This document shows, piece by piece, positions 1 to 5,949 of a stretch of DNA of 10,228 nt. The stretch is from Chthonomonadaceae bacterium (GTDB lineage Bacteria > Armatimonadota > Chthonomonadetes > Chthonomonadales > Chthonomonadaceae). The position numbers and the translations under genes are program-made. Where the stretch lies: NCBI GenBank assembly GCA_014377395.1, contig JACMPS010000066.1:1-10228 (forward strand), read 5' to 3'. Numbering within the stretch: the first letter of the stretch is position 1; every line of letters starts with the position of its first letter. The notes beneath the pieces were generated by a model. The model did no database searches. It saw nothing but the letters and a program-made list of their open reading frames with translations, and was not told the DNA's origin.

Positions 1-153
1 GTGCTTCGCACATGGAAGACAGAAAATAATTCTACTAAGCCCTTGGCAAACAGTAGAGAAGTGTCTGTAATTTCACACTCAACACTCAACACTCAACACT
101 CAACACTCAACACTCAACACTCAACACTCAACACTCAACACTCAACACCATGA
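1..153 (+). other. Open frame through the heptamer tract, possible C-terminal tail of an upstream gene
   Basis: The frame beginning at base 1 stays open to a TGA at 151-153, which overlaps the NIL gene's ATG in the form ATGA. If translated, the heptamer tract would encode a repeating seven-residue unit, STLNTQH. The same ATGA coupling is used at the next junction (383-386), which makes an upstream coupled gene conceivable. Against this, the tract has no stop codon in any forward frame, so only about 25 non-repeat codons need to be open, which is unremarkable. The other two forward frames stop at 27-29 and 68-70. No domain is recognisable. Confidence 0.2.
77..146. repeat. Perfect heptanucleotide tandem repeat, ten copies
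   Basis: Ten uninterrupted copies of ACTCAAC fill these 70 bases, with two further matching bases on each side (75-148). The tract ends four bases before an ATG start codon. From base 71 to the start codon the plus strand contains no G at all, so there is no Shine-Dalgarno sequence and little scope for RNA structure. The unit is not a multiple of three, so a change of one copy shifts the phase of any frame crossing it. Heptanucleotide short tandem repeats are known from cyanobacteria and some other phyla, usually in intergenic DNA. Confidence 0.97.
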
Positions 154-386
154 AAACACTTTCCGTACAACTTAACTACCCGATGACGCAGGTGAAAGAA
201 CCCATTCTTTACCACCTCGTCAAAGATTATCACCTGACGCCGAATGTTCGTCGAGCGCGAATTGACGCTCACACCGGAGGAACCCTACAGCTCGATCTAA
301 CGGGTGTGGACGATGATCTGGAGGCAGGGCAGGAATTTCTGCGAAGCCTAGGGATCGAGGTTATCCCTGCTGGGGAGAGCGCATGA
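150..386 (+). CDS. Small stand-alone NIL-domain protein
   Basis: This 78-residue protein is essentially one NIL domain, the small ferredoxin-like alpha/beta fold found at the C-terminus of the methionine ABC-transporter ATPase MetN and in some ferredoxins. Visible signs are an initial strand (LSVQLNYP), the conserved EPILYHLVKDY helix, a central arginine-rich stretch, the GGTLQLDLTG strand and turn (about residues 43-52), and a closing helix-strand ending GIEV. In MetN the domain binds methionine allosterically; what a free copy binds is unknown. No in-frame start exists upstream before a stop at 54-56, so ATG 150 is the only start, although it lacks a ribosome binding site. The stop overlaps the marR-like start by ATGA, implying co-translation. 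Domain call good, function unknown. Confidence 0.85.
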   Translation: MKTLSVQLNYPMTQVKEPILYHLVKDYHLTPNVRRARIDAHTGGTLQLDLTGVDDDLEAGQEFLRSLGIEVIPAGESA

Positions 387-883
387 GTTCTCGCCGTCTT
401 CCCGATGCTTTTTCCTATGGACACCCGATGCCGCCTGCGTCCGCCATGCGAAACGATCCGCTTCACCGACTCTTCAAGGCGGTGGAGCAAGCATTTCGTG
501 AACGGTTGCTGGCGCGTCTGCGGGAAGCGGGCGTGACGGAACTGTTTCCCGGTGCCGTCCCGCTTTTGCTTCACCTCGGTGATGAAGACGGGTTGACCCT
601 CTCGGAACTAGGCAAGCGGTGCGGACTGGAAGGCTCAACGATGACGCCGTTGGTGGACGAGTTGGAGCGTCATGCAATCGCGACCCGCGCCCGCTCGACG
701 GAAGACCGCCGACAGGTACGTCTCTTTCTGACGGAGCACGGACGCACTCTTGAAGCCGACACGCGCCAAATCGTGCTGGAAATGCAGGATGATGCTCTCT
801 GCGACGTAGACCCTCAAAACCTTGAAATTATGATGTCCGTCATGGAGCAAATAGTCAAAAATCTGGGGGGCAAGCAGGCTTAA
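383..883 (+). CDS. MarR-family transcriptional regulator
   Basis: The product (166 residues) is a winged-helix DNA-binding protein of the MarR family, which usually acts as a dimeric repressor released by small ligands or oxidants. A helix-turn-helix spans about residues 71-96 (LTLSELGKRCGLEGSTMTPL and following), and the wing about 101-116 contains the family's DRR signature at D108-R110 followed by VRLFLTEHG. Flanking helices (about 25-50 and 120-160) would form the dimer interface. Start choice: ATG 383 is preceded by GGGGAGAG (372-379) at a good distance and overlaps the NIL stop; internal ATGs at residues 16 and 22 are possible since the first 25 residues look unstructured. Its target is not shown by the sequence. 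Autoregulation or control of the upstream gene is likelier than control of the distant pump. Confidence 0.9.
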   Translation: MSSRRLPDAFSYGHPMPPASAMRNDPLHRLFKAVEQAFRERLLARLREAGVTELFPGAVPLLLHLGDEDGLTLSELGKRCGLEGSTMTPLVDELERHAIATRARSTEDRRQVRLFLTEHGRTLEADTRQIVLEMQDDALCDVDPQNLEIMMSVMEQIVKNLGGKQA

Positions 884-899
884 ATTGCCGTCTTTTCCT

Positions 900-1039
900 C
901 AGTCCACGGAGGTGGACTTCGCTTGTGTGTAGCCGGGGAATTTATTCCCGGGAAGTGATCCCTGATCATTTTGAGGTTGTCTGGAGGTTATCTCACAGGC
1001 TCACGGCTACAAAAGCGCAAAGTCCACCTCCGTGGACTG
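900..1039. repeat. MITE-like inverted-repeat element, 140 bp, non-coding
   Basis: The outer 20 bases at 900-919 are the exact reverse complement of 1020-1039. Allowing five mismatches, the inverted repeat extends to 36 bases (900-935 against 1004-1039). Each end is itself nearly palindromic (AGTCCAC...GTGGACT). Just inside the left arm lies a CCGGG...CCCGG hairpin (933-951) around GGAATTTATTCC. No protein is encoded. The layout suggests a miniature inverted-repeat element or two head-to-head copies of a short palindromic repeat. Related sequence occurs at 9456-9489. It starts 16 bases after the marR-like stop, so it may form the 3' end of that transcript. Confidence 0.85.
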
Positions 1040-1071
1040 AGAATGAAGATTACATTGATGTATTATTTCGA

Positions 1072-1107
1072 CGCCCCCTCCCATTTTTAGTTAAGTGGGA
1101 GGGGGCG
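1072..1107. terminator. Perfect 12-bp C-rich hairpin, possible terminator
   Basis: CGCCCCCTCCCA (1072-1083) pairs perfectly with TGGGAGGGGGCG (1096-1107) around a 12-base, A/T-rich loop. The stem is very stable, but no U-run follows on either strand, so classical intrinsic termination is doubtful. It could still end or protect the NIL-marR transcript, or insulate the promoter downstream. Confidence 0.6.
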
Positions 1108-1142
1108 ATTGCATCGTATGGCAAAAATTATGAAACTATGGG

Positions 1143-1177
1143 CTGTGATCTGGGTCACAGTGTGACTAATATCACAC
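1143..1177. promoter_or_regulatory. Two abutting CRP/FNR-family-type palindromes
   Basis: CTGTGATCTGGGTCACAG (1143-1160) and GTGTGACTAATATCACAC (1160-1177) each match the CRP consensus TGTGA-N6-TCACA perfectly, with one further symmetric base on each side, and share G1160. Their centres are 17 bp apart, less than a usual CRP footprint of about 22 bp, so two dimers could probably not sit side by side in the classical way. Relative to the promoter proposed at 1186-1214 (start near 1221), the centres lie about 69 and 52 bp upstream, the range used by class I activators. The likely target is the metalloprotease gene at 1320. Which CRP-like protein binds is unknown. Confidence 0.75.
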
Positions 1178-1185
1178 CAAAGCCG

Positions 1186-1214
1186 TTGTATTTCATGACG
1201 ATTCGCTGTATACT
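1186..1214 (+). promoter_or_regulatory. Putative sigma-70-type promoter of the protease gene
   Basis: TATACT (1209-1214, five of six matches to the -10 consensus) lies 17 bases after TTGTAT (1186-1191, only three of six). A weak -35 fits an activator-dependent promoter beneath the palindromes at 1143-1177. The predicted start near 1221 gives a leader of about 100 bases before the ATG at 1320. Confidence 0.45.
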
Positions 1215-1319
1215 TCCACATGGCGAACGAAACCTCGTCAATTTACTTGTCCTCACCTCTGTCCTGTGCTTTCTCCATGACGCACACGCTCCTTCCCCGG
1301 AAGAAAGGAATGGTTTTCA

Positions 1320-3971
1320 ATGGTACGATGCAAGACTGTACGCTCTGTTCTCCCCGTCCTCTGTACCCTGTTTCTGCTACTGTTTGCAGTTCACGTCGCG
1401 GCACAAAACCCGGTTGTGTTTCAGGTTCCCGATAAACCGATCTTTGTCGGCTCTTATCTCAAGGTTCCGGTTCGGATCGACCCTAAATTGGGTCTGACCC
1501 TCTCCGAAATGGACTTCACCGTTCTCGGTGGGTTGCGTGGAGGAGCCGTGTCTCCCTCCATAGACATTGAGTTTACGCCTGAACGCCCCGACCTGATGTT
1601 GCTCGGTGGCTATAAACCGGGCGATTACGTGTTACGCGCTTTTAAGAAGGGGACAACCACCCTGCTCGGACGTGCCAGATTCACCGTGACCGACCGATGG
1701 GACGACCCGAATAAGGGCCCCTCACGCTGGTTTTCGGGTGATGTTCAATCTCAGTCGCTGGGAGCCGCCTGGGGCGGAGGAGGGACGGGCCCTCAGAACA
1801 TCAATGTGATTCCGACCCTCGGCACGCGCCGTATTTTATTGCTGATGGTGGATACCTCTGATCAACGCTACTCGACAAACGCTACCACTCTTGCAGGTCT
1901 CAAGGCAAACTGGCTGAATGCCGCTTTCAGCGGTGTTGATCTCGGTGATGGCGTTTTGCACAGCGTCCGCCGATTTTATCAAGAAGTTTCCCTGAACCGC
2001 TTCGACATCTCCATTGCGGGTAATCAAGTGTTCGGGCCCATTCACCTGCCCGGCATACACGACGATTACATCAATACCGATGGAAGTTTTAAGGGAACCA
2101 TGCCGCAACAGGTTCTCACCGCCGCTCTCGGCGTCATTGACTACAACGCCTTCGATACGATTGTGATGATCTCTCAACCCGTCACAACGGTGACTCCAAA
2201 CAAAGCCGCCTGGCCCTACGCTTCGATTGGCGCATGGGGGCCCTACACAACCTCGTCCGGCAACAAAAACTACGGCATCATTTCCATGCCGCAGGACTGG
2301 ACAGAGCGTGACGGGCGACAACGCTACGCCACACTTTCCCATGAGTTCGGACACAACATCGGTATGGGGGATCAATACACTCCCTCAGTCCCCGGCAGAA
2401 ATGTAGGCGGCTGGGACTTGATGCACGCCGATGGCCTTCACCCGCACCTCTCCCTTGCACATCGAATGTTGCTGGGATGGGTGGATAGCAGTTGGATCAA
2501 AACATTTAACTTTGCGGCGGGAGCGCCTGCCGCCCCGGTGGATCAAACGCTGATCTTCAGCCCGGTTGAACTGGGGCTTCCCCCGGCGGGGAAATTCGTC
2601 GGAGCGGAAATTCGAGTGGCGGACGGTTTCAACTACTACCTCGAATACCGAAAAGGACAGGCAAGCCACATCGGCGACCGTCAGTTGCCGACAGACAGCA
2701 GAATTGTGGGAATGGATGTTGCTTCCGCACCCTATATTGCCCCGATCTCTCGCCCGTTCGAACTTCTCCTGCCGACACACGCTTCCGATAATGGGGGAGT
2801 GCTGGGCAACGGACAGTTCTACGCCGAAACGGATTTCTCCGATCCGGTTTATCCAACGGATTTCCGGTTGGATGCCTCCGGCATTGACGGCGTGAAAGCC
2901 AATCTGCGAGTGCGCTACGGCGTGAGTAGCAAGCCCGACCCGTCCATACGACCCTGGCCCGCTTCTCCCTCACGGCAGTATCAAAGTCCCGACATTGAGG
3001 TGCAAAATATCCGCAATCTCGCTGACCCGGTGAACTGGTTTAATGTTCCCTGGACAGGTCACTCCAATACCATTCGTGCAACCGTCAAAAACGTAGGGGC
3101 GTTGACGGCTACCGATGTCGTCGTCAATTTCTCCGTGAAAAACTACAATATCGGGGGCGCACCGGAAACCTTTCTCGGTACGCAAACGCAAACCCTCGCG
3201 CCTAACGAAACGAAAATCTTCACCTTCACCGGGTGGAATCCTCCAAGCGGGGGGCACTTCTGCATCATCGTCCGAATTCCACTTTATGTGAGTTCGGGAG
3301 GTGCGGTTGAAACGACGGAACTGAACAATCTCGCTCAGTCCAACTACACCCGTTTCATTTCGGCTTCGGCTTCCCCCGCTTCACGAGAAATTTCCTTTCT
3401 GGAAGTCGGTAATCCCTATTCTCTCCGCACCCGAGTCTTTATTCTCGGCGGGCAGAATAATCCCCTTTACCGTTCCTATCTGGAAACTACCTGGCTCGAT
3501 CTCGATCCCGGTGAGGTGCGGCGCGTCAAGGTAATGTTCGAATACGGGCGCGACCGAAACCAACCCGTGCCACCGGAAGATGAAAAGTACCGGTTTAGAC
3601 CCAATCTGCCGAAATTCTTCGCGCAGATCGAAGACCCCACCGATAGCCCCCGCCATACCCTGGTCAGTCTGGGAGGGGCGGAAGCGGAGGTAGTGACCGG
3701 GCGCAAAACCGAGTTCCGTTCTTTCAATGCAAACGCCGATGGAGCCAGCGGCGTGATCATCACGACAAGTGACGGTAAGGAAGTACCGGGTGGTAAAGTC
3801 ATCATTACGGTGATAGACGCAACGGGAAAAACTCAGGAGATCATCGGAAACGTGAACAATCAGGGGTTTTTCCGGGTGCAACTCCCGGCGAAATGGAACA
3901 AAGCAACTGCTTACTACGTTCCTTTGCCCGACTACGGCGACTGCACCAGCGCGACAGTTACCAACGGCTAA
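1320..3971 (+). CDS. Secreted M6-like (immune inhibitor A-type) metalloprotease with CARDB-like domain
   Basis: The 883-residue product should be an exported zinc endopeptidase. It begins with a signal peptide (charged MVRCKTVR, hydrophobic core, cleavage likely near VAAQ at about residue 29), followed by a beta-rich N-terminal domain (about 30-130). The catalytic motif HEFGHNIGMGD gives H341, E342, H345 and probable third ligand D351, and GGWDLM (363-368) then RMLLGW follow, as in M6 peptidases. A CARDB-like adhesion beta-sandwich lies around 565-680 and another beta domain at about 796-883. There is no sorting tail, so it is probably released or held by its beta domains. Start: AAGAAAGGA (1301-1309) is 10 bases before ATG 1320. 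The ATG at 1310 is out of frame. Substrate unknown; the PEP-CTERM-like neighbour is a possible partner. Confidence 0.88.
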   Translation: MVRCKTVRSVLPVLCTLFLLLFAVHVAAQNPVVFQVPDKPIFVGSYLKVPVRIDPKLGLTLSEMDFTVLGGLRGGAVSPSIDIEFTPERPDLMLLGGYKPGDYVLRAFKKGTTTLLGRARFTVTDRWDDPNKGPSRWFSGDVQSQSLGAAWGGGGTGPQNINVIPTLGTRRILLLMVDTSDQRYSTNATTLAGLKANWLNAAFSGVDLGDGVLHSVRRFYQEVSLNRFDISIAGNQVFGPIHLPGIHDDYINTDGSFKGTMPQQVLTAALGVIDYNAFDTIVMISQPVTTVTPNKAAWPYASIGAWGPYTTSSGNKNYGIISMPQDWTERDGRQRYATLSHEFGHNIGMGDQYTPSVPGRNVGGWDLMHADGLHPHLSLAHRMLLGWVDSSWIKTFNFAAGAPAAPVDQTLIFSPVELGLPPAGKFVGAEIRVADGFNYYLEYRKGQASHIGDRQLPTDSRIVGMDVASAPYIAPISRPFELLLPTHASDNGGVLGNGQFYAETDFSDPVYPTDFRLDASGIDGVKANLRVRYGVSSKPDPSIRPWPASPSRQYQSPDIEVQNIRNLADPVNWFNVPWTGHSNTIRATVKNVGALTATDVVVNFSVKNYNIGGAPETFLGTQTQTLAPNETKIFTFTGWNPPSGGHFCIIVRIPLYVSSGGAVETTELNNLAQSNYTRFISASASPASREISFLEVGNPYSLRTRVFILGGQNNPLYRSYLETTWLDLDPGEVRRVKVMFEYGRDRNQPVPPEDEKYRFRPNLPKFFAQIEDPTDSPRHTLVSLGGAEAEVVTGRKTEFRSFNANADGASGVIITTSDGKEVPGGKVIITVIDATGKTQEIIGNVNNQGFFRVQLPAKWNKATAYYVPLPDYGDCTSATVTNG

Positions 3972-3999
3972 AAAACCAATCCGACCTTTGGCAAAATAA

Positions 4000-4037
4000 G
4001 GGAGTGTGCAGAGGCAGTTTTGCCTCTGCACACTCTC
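4000..4037. terminator. Strong 17-bp hairpin between protease and PEP-CTERM genes
   Basis: Bases 4000-4016 pair with 4021-4037 (one G-U pair) around a GTTT tetraloop. No U-run follows on the plus strand; on the minus strand the next bases read TTATTTTG. It may attenuate transcription or stabilise the protease mRNA while letting some read-through into the gene at 4090, for which no clear separate promoter is visible. Confidence 0.65.
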
Positions 4038-4089
4038 CCAACACGATCAAAGAACCGGATTAAAGAAAAAGAACACAGAGAAAAATAAA

Positions 4090-4617
4090 ATGACGCAAAG
4101 AATGACGCTACGAGCCTCTATCGGTGTGACTTCGACGGTTGCCTCACTCTTCTTTTTGATGGGAGCGAACCATGCCCATGCCCAGGTCACAATGAACATT
4201 TTGACCGGAAGCGGAGTTCCCGGTTCCACCATTACTTTTAAGGGAGAAATCACCAATTCCGGTGCCGGAAGGGTTTATCTCAACGATGTCGCCAATATCC
4301 TGAATGTGCCTGGTCTGACCTTGCGGGACAATCTTTTCTTTGAGAATGCTCCGGCTTTTCTCGATCCGGGGATAAGCACAGGTAATTTCTCGCTTTTCGC
4401 GGTGGATGTAGACCCAACGATGGCATTGGGAACTTACACGGGAGACTTTACTCTCAAGGGAGGGGGGGGGATCGACTCAGTCAATATTCTGAGAACAACT
4501 TCCTTCTCCGTGCGGGTAGTCCCGGCTCCTGGTGCAATCATGACTGTGGTAATCGGGGCTTTGTTTCCTGCCGCCTCTCTTCTCAAGAGAAAACGTAGCC
4601 GCCGCAAACAGGTTTAG
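4090..4617 (+). CDS. Small secreted protein with variant PEP-CTERM sorting tail
   Basis: The product has 175 residues. An N-terminal signal peptide (basic start, hydrophobic VASLFFLMG, cleavage probably after HAHA at residue 31) precedes a beta-rich domain of about 110 residues that I do not recognise. The C-terminus has a PEP-CTERM-like layout: V-P-A-P-G-A (144-149), a hydrophobic segment (about 150-165), then a basic cluster KRKRSRRK. The usual PEP is replaced by PAP. Such tails are recognised and processed by exosortase, placing the protein at the outer surface or in extracellular matrix. A longer reading from 4006 is open, but it lies within the intergenic hairpin and lacks a signal peptide at its start, so ATG 4090 was chosen; ACAGAG (4075-4080) is only a weak ribosome binding site. 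A run of nine G at 4462-4470 encodes part of G124-G127. Confidence 0.75.
   Translation: MTQRMTLRASIGVTSTVASLFFLMGANHAHAQVTMNILTGSGVPGSTITFKGEITNSGAGRVYLNDVANILNVPGLTLRDNLFFENAPAFLDPGISTGNFSLFAVDVDPTMALGTYTGDFTLKGGGGIDSVNILRTTSFSVRVVPAPGAIMTVVIGALFPAASLLKRKRSRRKQV
4462..4470 (+). repeat. Homopolymeric G9 tract inside the PEP-CTERM gene
   Basis: Nine consecutive G bases encode three glycines just upstream of the sorting tail. Losing one G would bring a TGA into frame ten codons on. Gaining one would carry translation in another frame to a TAG at 4596-4598. Either change would remove the membrane anchor. Such tracts are classic sites of slipped-strand change in surface genes. Confidence 0.9.
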
Positions 4618-4632
4618 GGGAAGGGATCATGA

Positions 4633-4644
4633 CCTTATAGAGAA
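4633..4644. repeat. Left terminal inverted repeat of the IS630 remnant
   Basis: This 12-base sequence is the exact reverse complement of 5611-5622. It lies 15 bases after the stop of the PEP-CTERM-like gene and just beyond the transposase stop. Confidence 0.75.
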
Positions 4645-4645
4645 A

Positions 4646-5583
4646 TCATTTAGACCTGACAGCGATTTCGTGGTATGCGTGCTTACTGAAAAGCGAACCC
4701 GGAAACTTCGTCGTCCTCAGAGAGGTCTCAAATGCATCGGCTAAGTCGGCGAGGTGGGAGTGAGTGTGGTTGTGGCTCACTGCCTCCTGCGTCGCTTTCC
4801 AGACATGTTCCTGCGGGGTCGCCCGATCCCACAACAGCAAAATCGGTTTGCCGGGGTACCTCAGCAACACTCGGTTCAGAAACACTGCGGTGACCTCTCC
4901 CTTCATTAAATCGGAGCGCAACGTGATCGCTTCGCCCTGCCGCCGCCCCGGATGGACGGGAGTTTGCCCGGTTGGAGCCCACACCCGCCTCAGGCTGGCT
5001 TGCAGATAAAGAGAGGCTTCGTCTTCGGCGGGGATCACCGTCTTCGGGGCGTTTTGAGCAAGACCAACGATTTTTTTCGAGGGTTTCCTCAAATTCTCTG
5101 AGTTTTGCTTCGGAATGTGACTTGTATTGCTTGGCAGGACGCTGATACGAAAAACTGCATTTCGCGAGCAAATCGCGGTAAGTCACCGCATAGTCACGCT
5201 TCAGCAGAACGGCAAGATCGGCAAGCGTCCAGCAAGAGCCCTTCGCCCCCGCAATCTGCCTGTCCTGAGAGTTGAGCGGGGGTGTAGGTGTGAAGTTGGT
5301 TCCGAACCGCTTCGATCTGTTGGGGGGTGAGACGCGCTCGGTTTCCGCCGATGCGCCCATCGCACAGAGCGGTGATGCCTCTGTCACGATAGCTCTGACA
5401 CCCTCGCAGAAGACTGCGGGGACTACAGGCGCAGATGTCTTCGCTTTGGTGGGAACAGTCGCCTGTTTCGTAAAGACGAACCGCCTGAAAGCGAGTTTTC
5501 GTCTGTGGGTTCTGATCACACAGATAAGCCGATTGAAGTTCGCAGGCTTGCGCTTGCGTCAGGTGAAAAGAGCAAGGGTTCAT
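4646..5583 (-). pseudogene. IS630-family transposase, frameshifted and internally deleted
   Basis: Three minus-strand frames together cover one transposase. The N-terminal frame (ATG at 5583, AAGGAAG ribosome site just upstream) carries the helix-turn-helix region with QTKTRFQAVRLYETG and GGNRARLTPQQIEA. Near 5255-5275 homology passes to a second frame (TLADLAVLLKRDYAVTYR, then LLAKCSFSYQRP). At an A7 run (plus-strand T5071-5077) it passes to a third (AEDEASLYLQASLRRVWAP, YPGKPILLLWDRA, PQEHVWKATQEAVSHNHT). From my knowledge of the family, in-frame segments are missing after GQTPV, after WDRA (the part leading to the third catalytic residue, normally ending ELNPQEHVW) and probably after TYR. 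The DDE acids of EDEA, WDRA and PQEH remain but their spacing is wrong, so it should be inactive. Confidence 0.88.
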
Positions 5584-5610
5584 GACTTCCTTATGCCCTG
5601 TTTAAACTCC

Positions 5611-5622
5611 TTCTCTATAAGG
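5611..5622. repeat. Right terminal inverted repeat of the IS630 remnant
   Basis: This sequence is the exact reverse complement of 4633-4644. It lies about 28 bases upstream of the transposase start, inside a larger inverted pair formed by CCCTGTTTA (5596-5604) and TAAACAGGG (5654-5662). Confidence 0.75.
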
Positions 5623-5638
5623 GATTAGATGCCTTTTG

Positions 5639-5678
5639 TTCCGCCTTTCTCACTAAACAGGGAAGGTCGGAATTTTTT
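5639..5678 (+). terminator. Intrinsic terminator just outside the IS remnant
   Basis: TTCCGCCTT (5639-5647) pairs with AAGGTCGGAA (5663-5672) with one bulged T, giving a nine-pair stem followed directly by six T (5673-5678). It reads on the plus strand, yet the nearest plus-strand gene upstream is the PEP-CTERM-like gene, about 1 kb away across the IS remnant. It may therefore be that gene's original terminator, displaced by the insertion. Confidence 0.6.
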
Positions 5679-5812
5679 CTGTGTGAAGAAAAAAGGGAAC
5701 GGGGCAAATCAAAATGAGCCAATTGAAATTTTAGAAAGGTACGAGTCGTAGACGGAAAGAATACTCTTTTGTCAACCGCCACATTTTCTACCGTTTTTGA
5801 CTTGAATCTGAG

Positions 5813-5949
5813 TATAATAACAGTATTGAGTTGCGTCTTCGGGCCTTCCCCGGAAAATGCTTCCGTACCGAATAGTTTGATTATCCGAAGTATCTCCTGC
5901 AGTGTCCTTAAAACTCTGCAAGGGAGTCGCTTTGGAAGGAGAATCCGTT
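5813..5949 (+). promoter_or_regulatory. Putative promoter and long leader of the RND pump gene
   Basis: A perfect TATAAT (5813-5818) lies upstream of the pump; no good -35 is found at 16-18 bases, and a TTGACT at 5797-5802 is too close. Transcription from here would give a leader of about 125 bases containing a CTTCGG (5837-5842) and CCGAAG (5885-5890) pair that could form a long-range stem. The rest of 5679-5812 shows no gene or clear motif. Confidence 0.4.

Larger units (their letters stand above)
4633..5622 (-). mobile_element. Decayed IS630-family insertion sequence
   Basis: CCTTATAGAGAA (4633-4644) and its exact reverse complement (5611-5622) bracket a broken IS630-type transposase. Allowing mismatches, the inverted repeats extend inward to about 28 bases with 20 matches. 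IS630 elements duplicate a TA dinucleotide; the exact edge is uncertain because TA also lies within the repeat. At about 990 bp it is somewhat shorter than I would expect, in line with internal deletions in the transposase. It lies just after the PEP-CTERM-like gene and is not expected to be mobile. Confidence 0.8.

Noticed and set aside
77..146. CRISPR array
   Set aside because: The units are seven bases long with no spacers; this is a simple tandem repeat.
925..1497. 190-residue plus-strand open frame
   Set aside because: It crosses the inverted-repeat element, hairpin and promoter region, overlaps the protease gene in another frame, and has no recognisable protein features or ribosome site.
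4006..4089. Upstream extension of the PEP-CTERM-like gene
   Set aside because: The extra codons lie in the intergenic hairpin and would bury the signal peptide 28 residues inside the protein.
5071..5077. A7 run as a programmed frameshift site in the transposase
   Set aside because: The shift needed is +1 (or -2) rather than the usual -1, and the gene also has another frame change and internal deletions, so mutational decay is simpler.
4728..5519. 263-residue minus-strand protein as an independent gene
   Set aside because: Only its middle portion is transposase homology; both ends are out-of-frame readings of the same pseudogene.
5902..5949. GTG start for the RND pump
   Set aside because: ATG 5950 has a strong AAGGAG at ideal spacing and gives the typical pump N-terminus.
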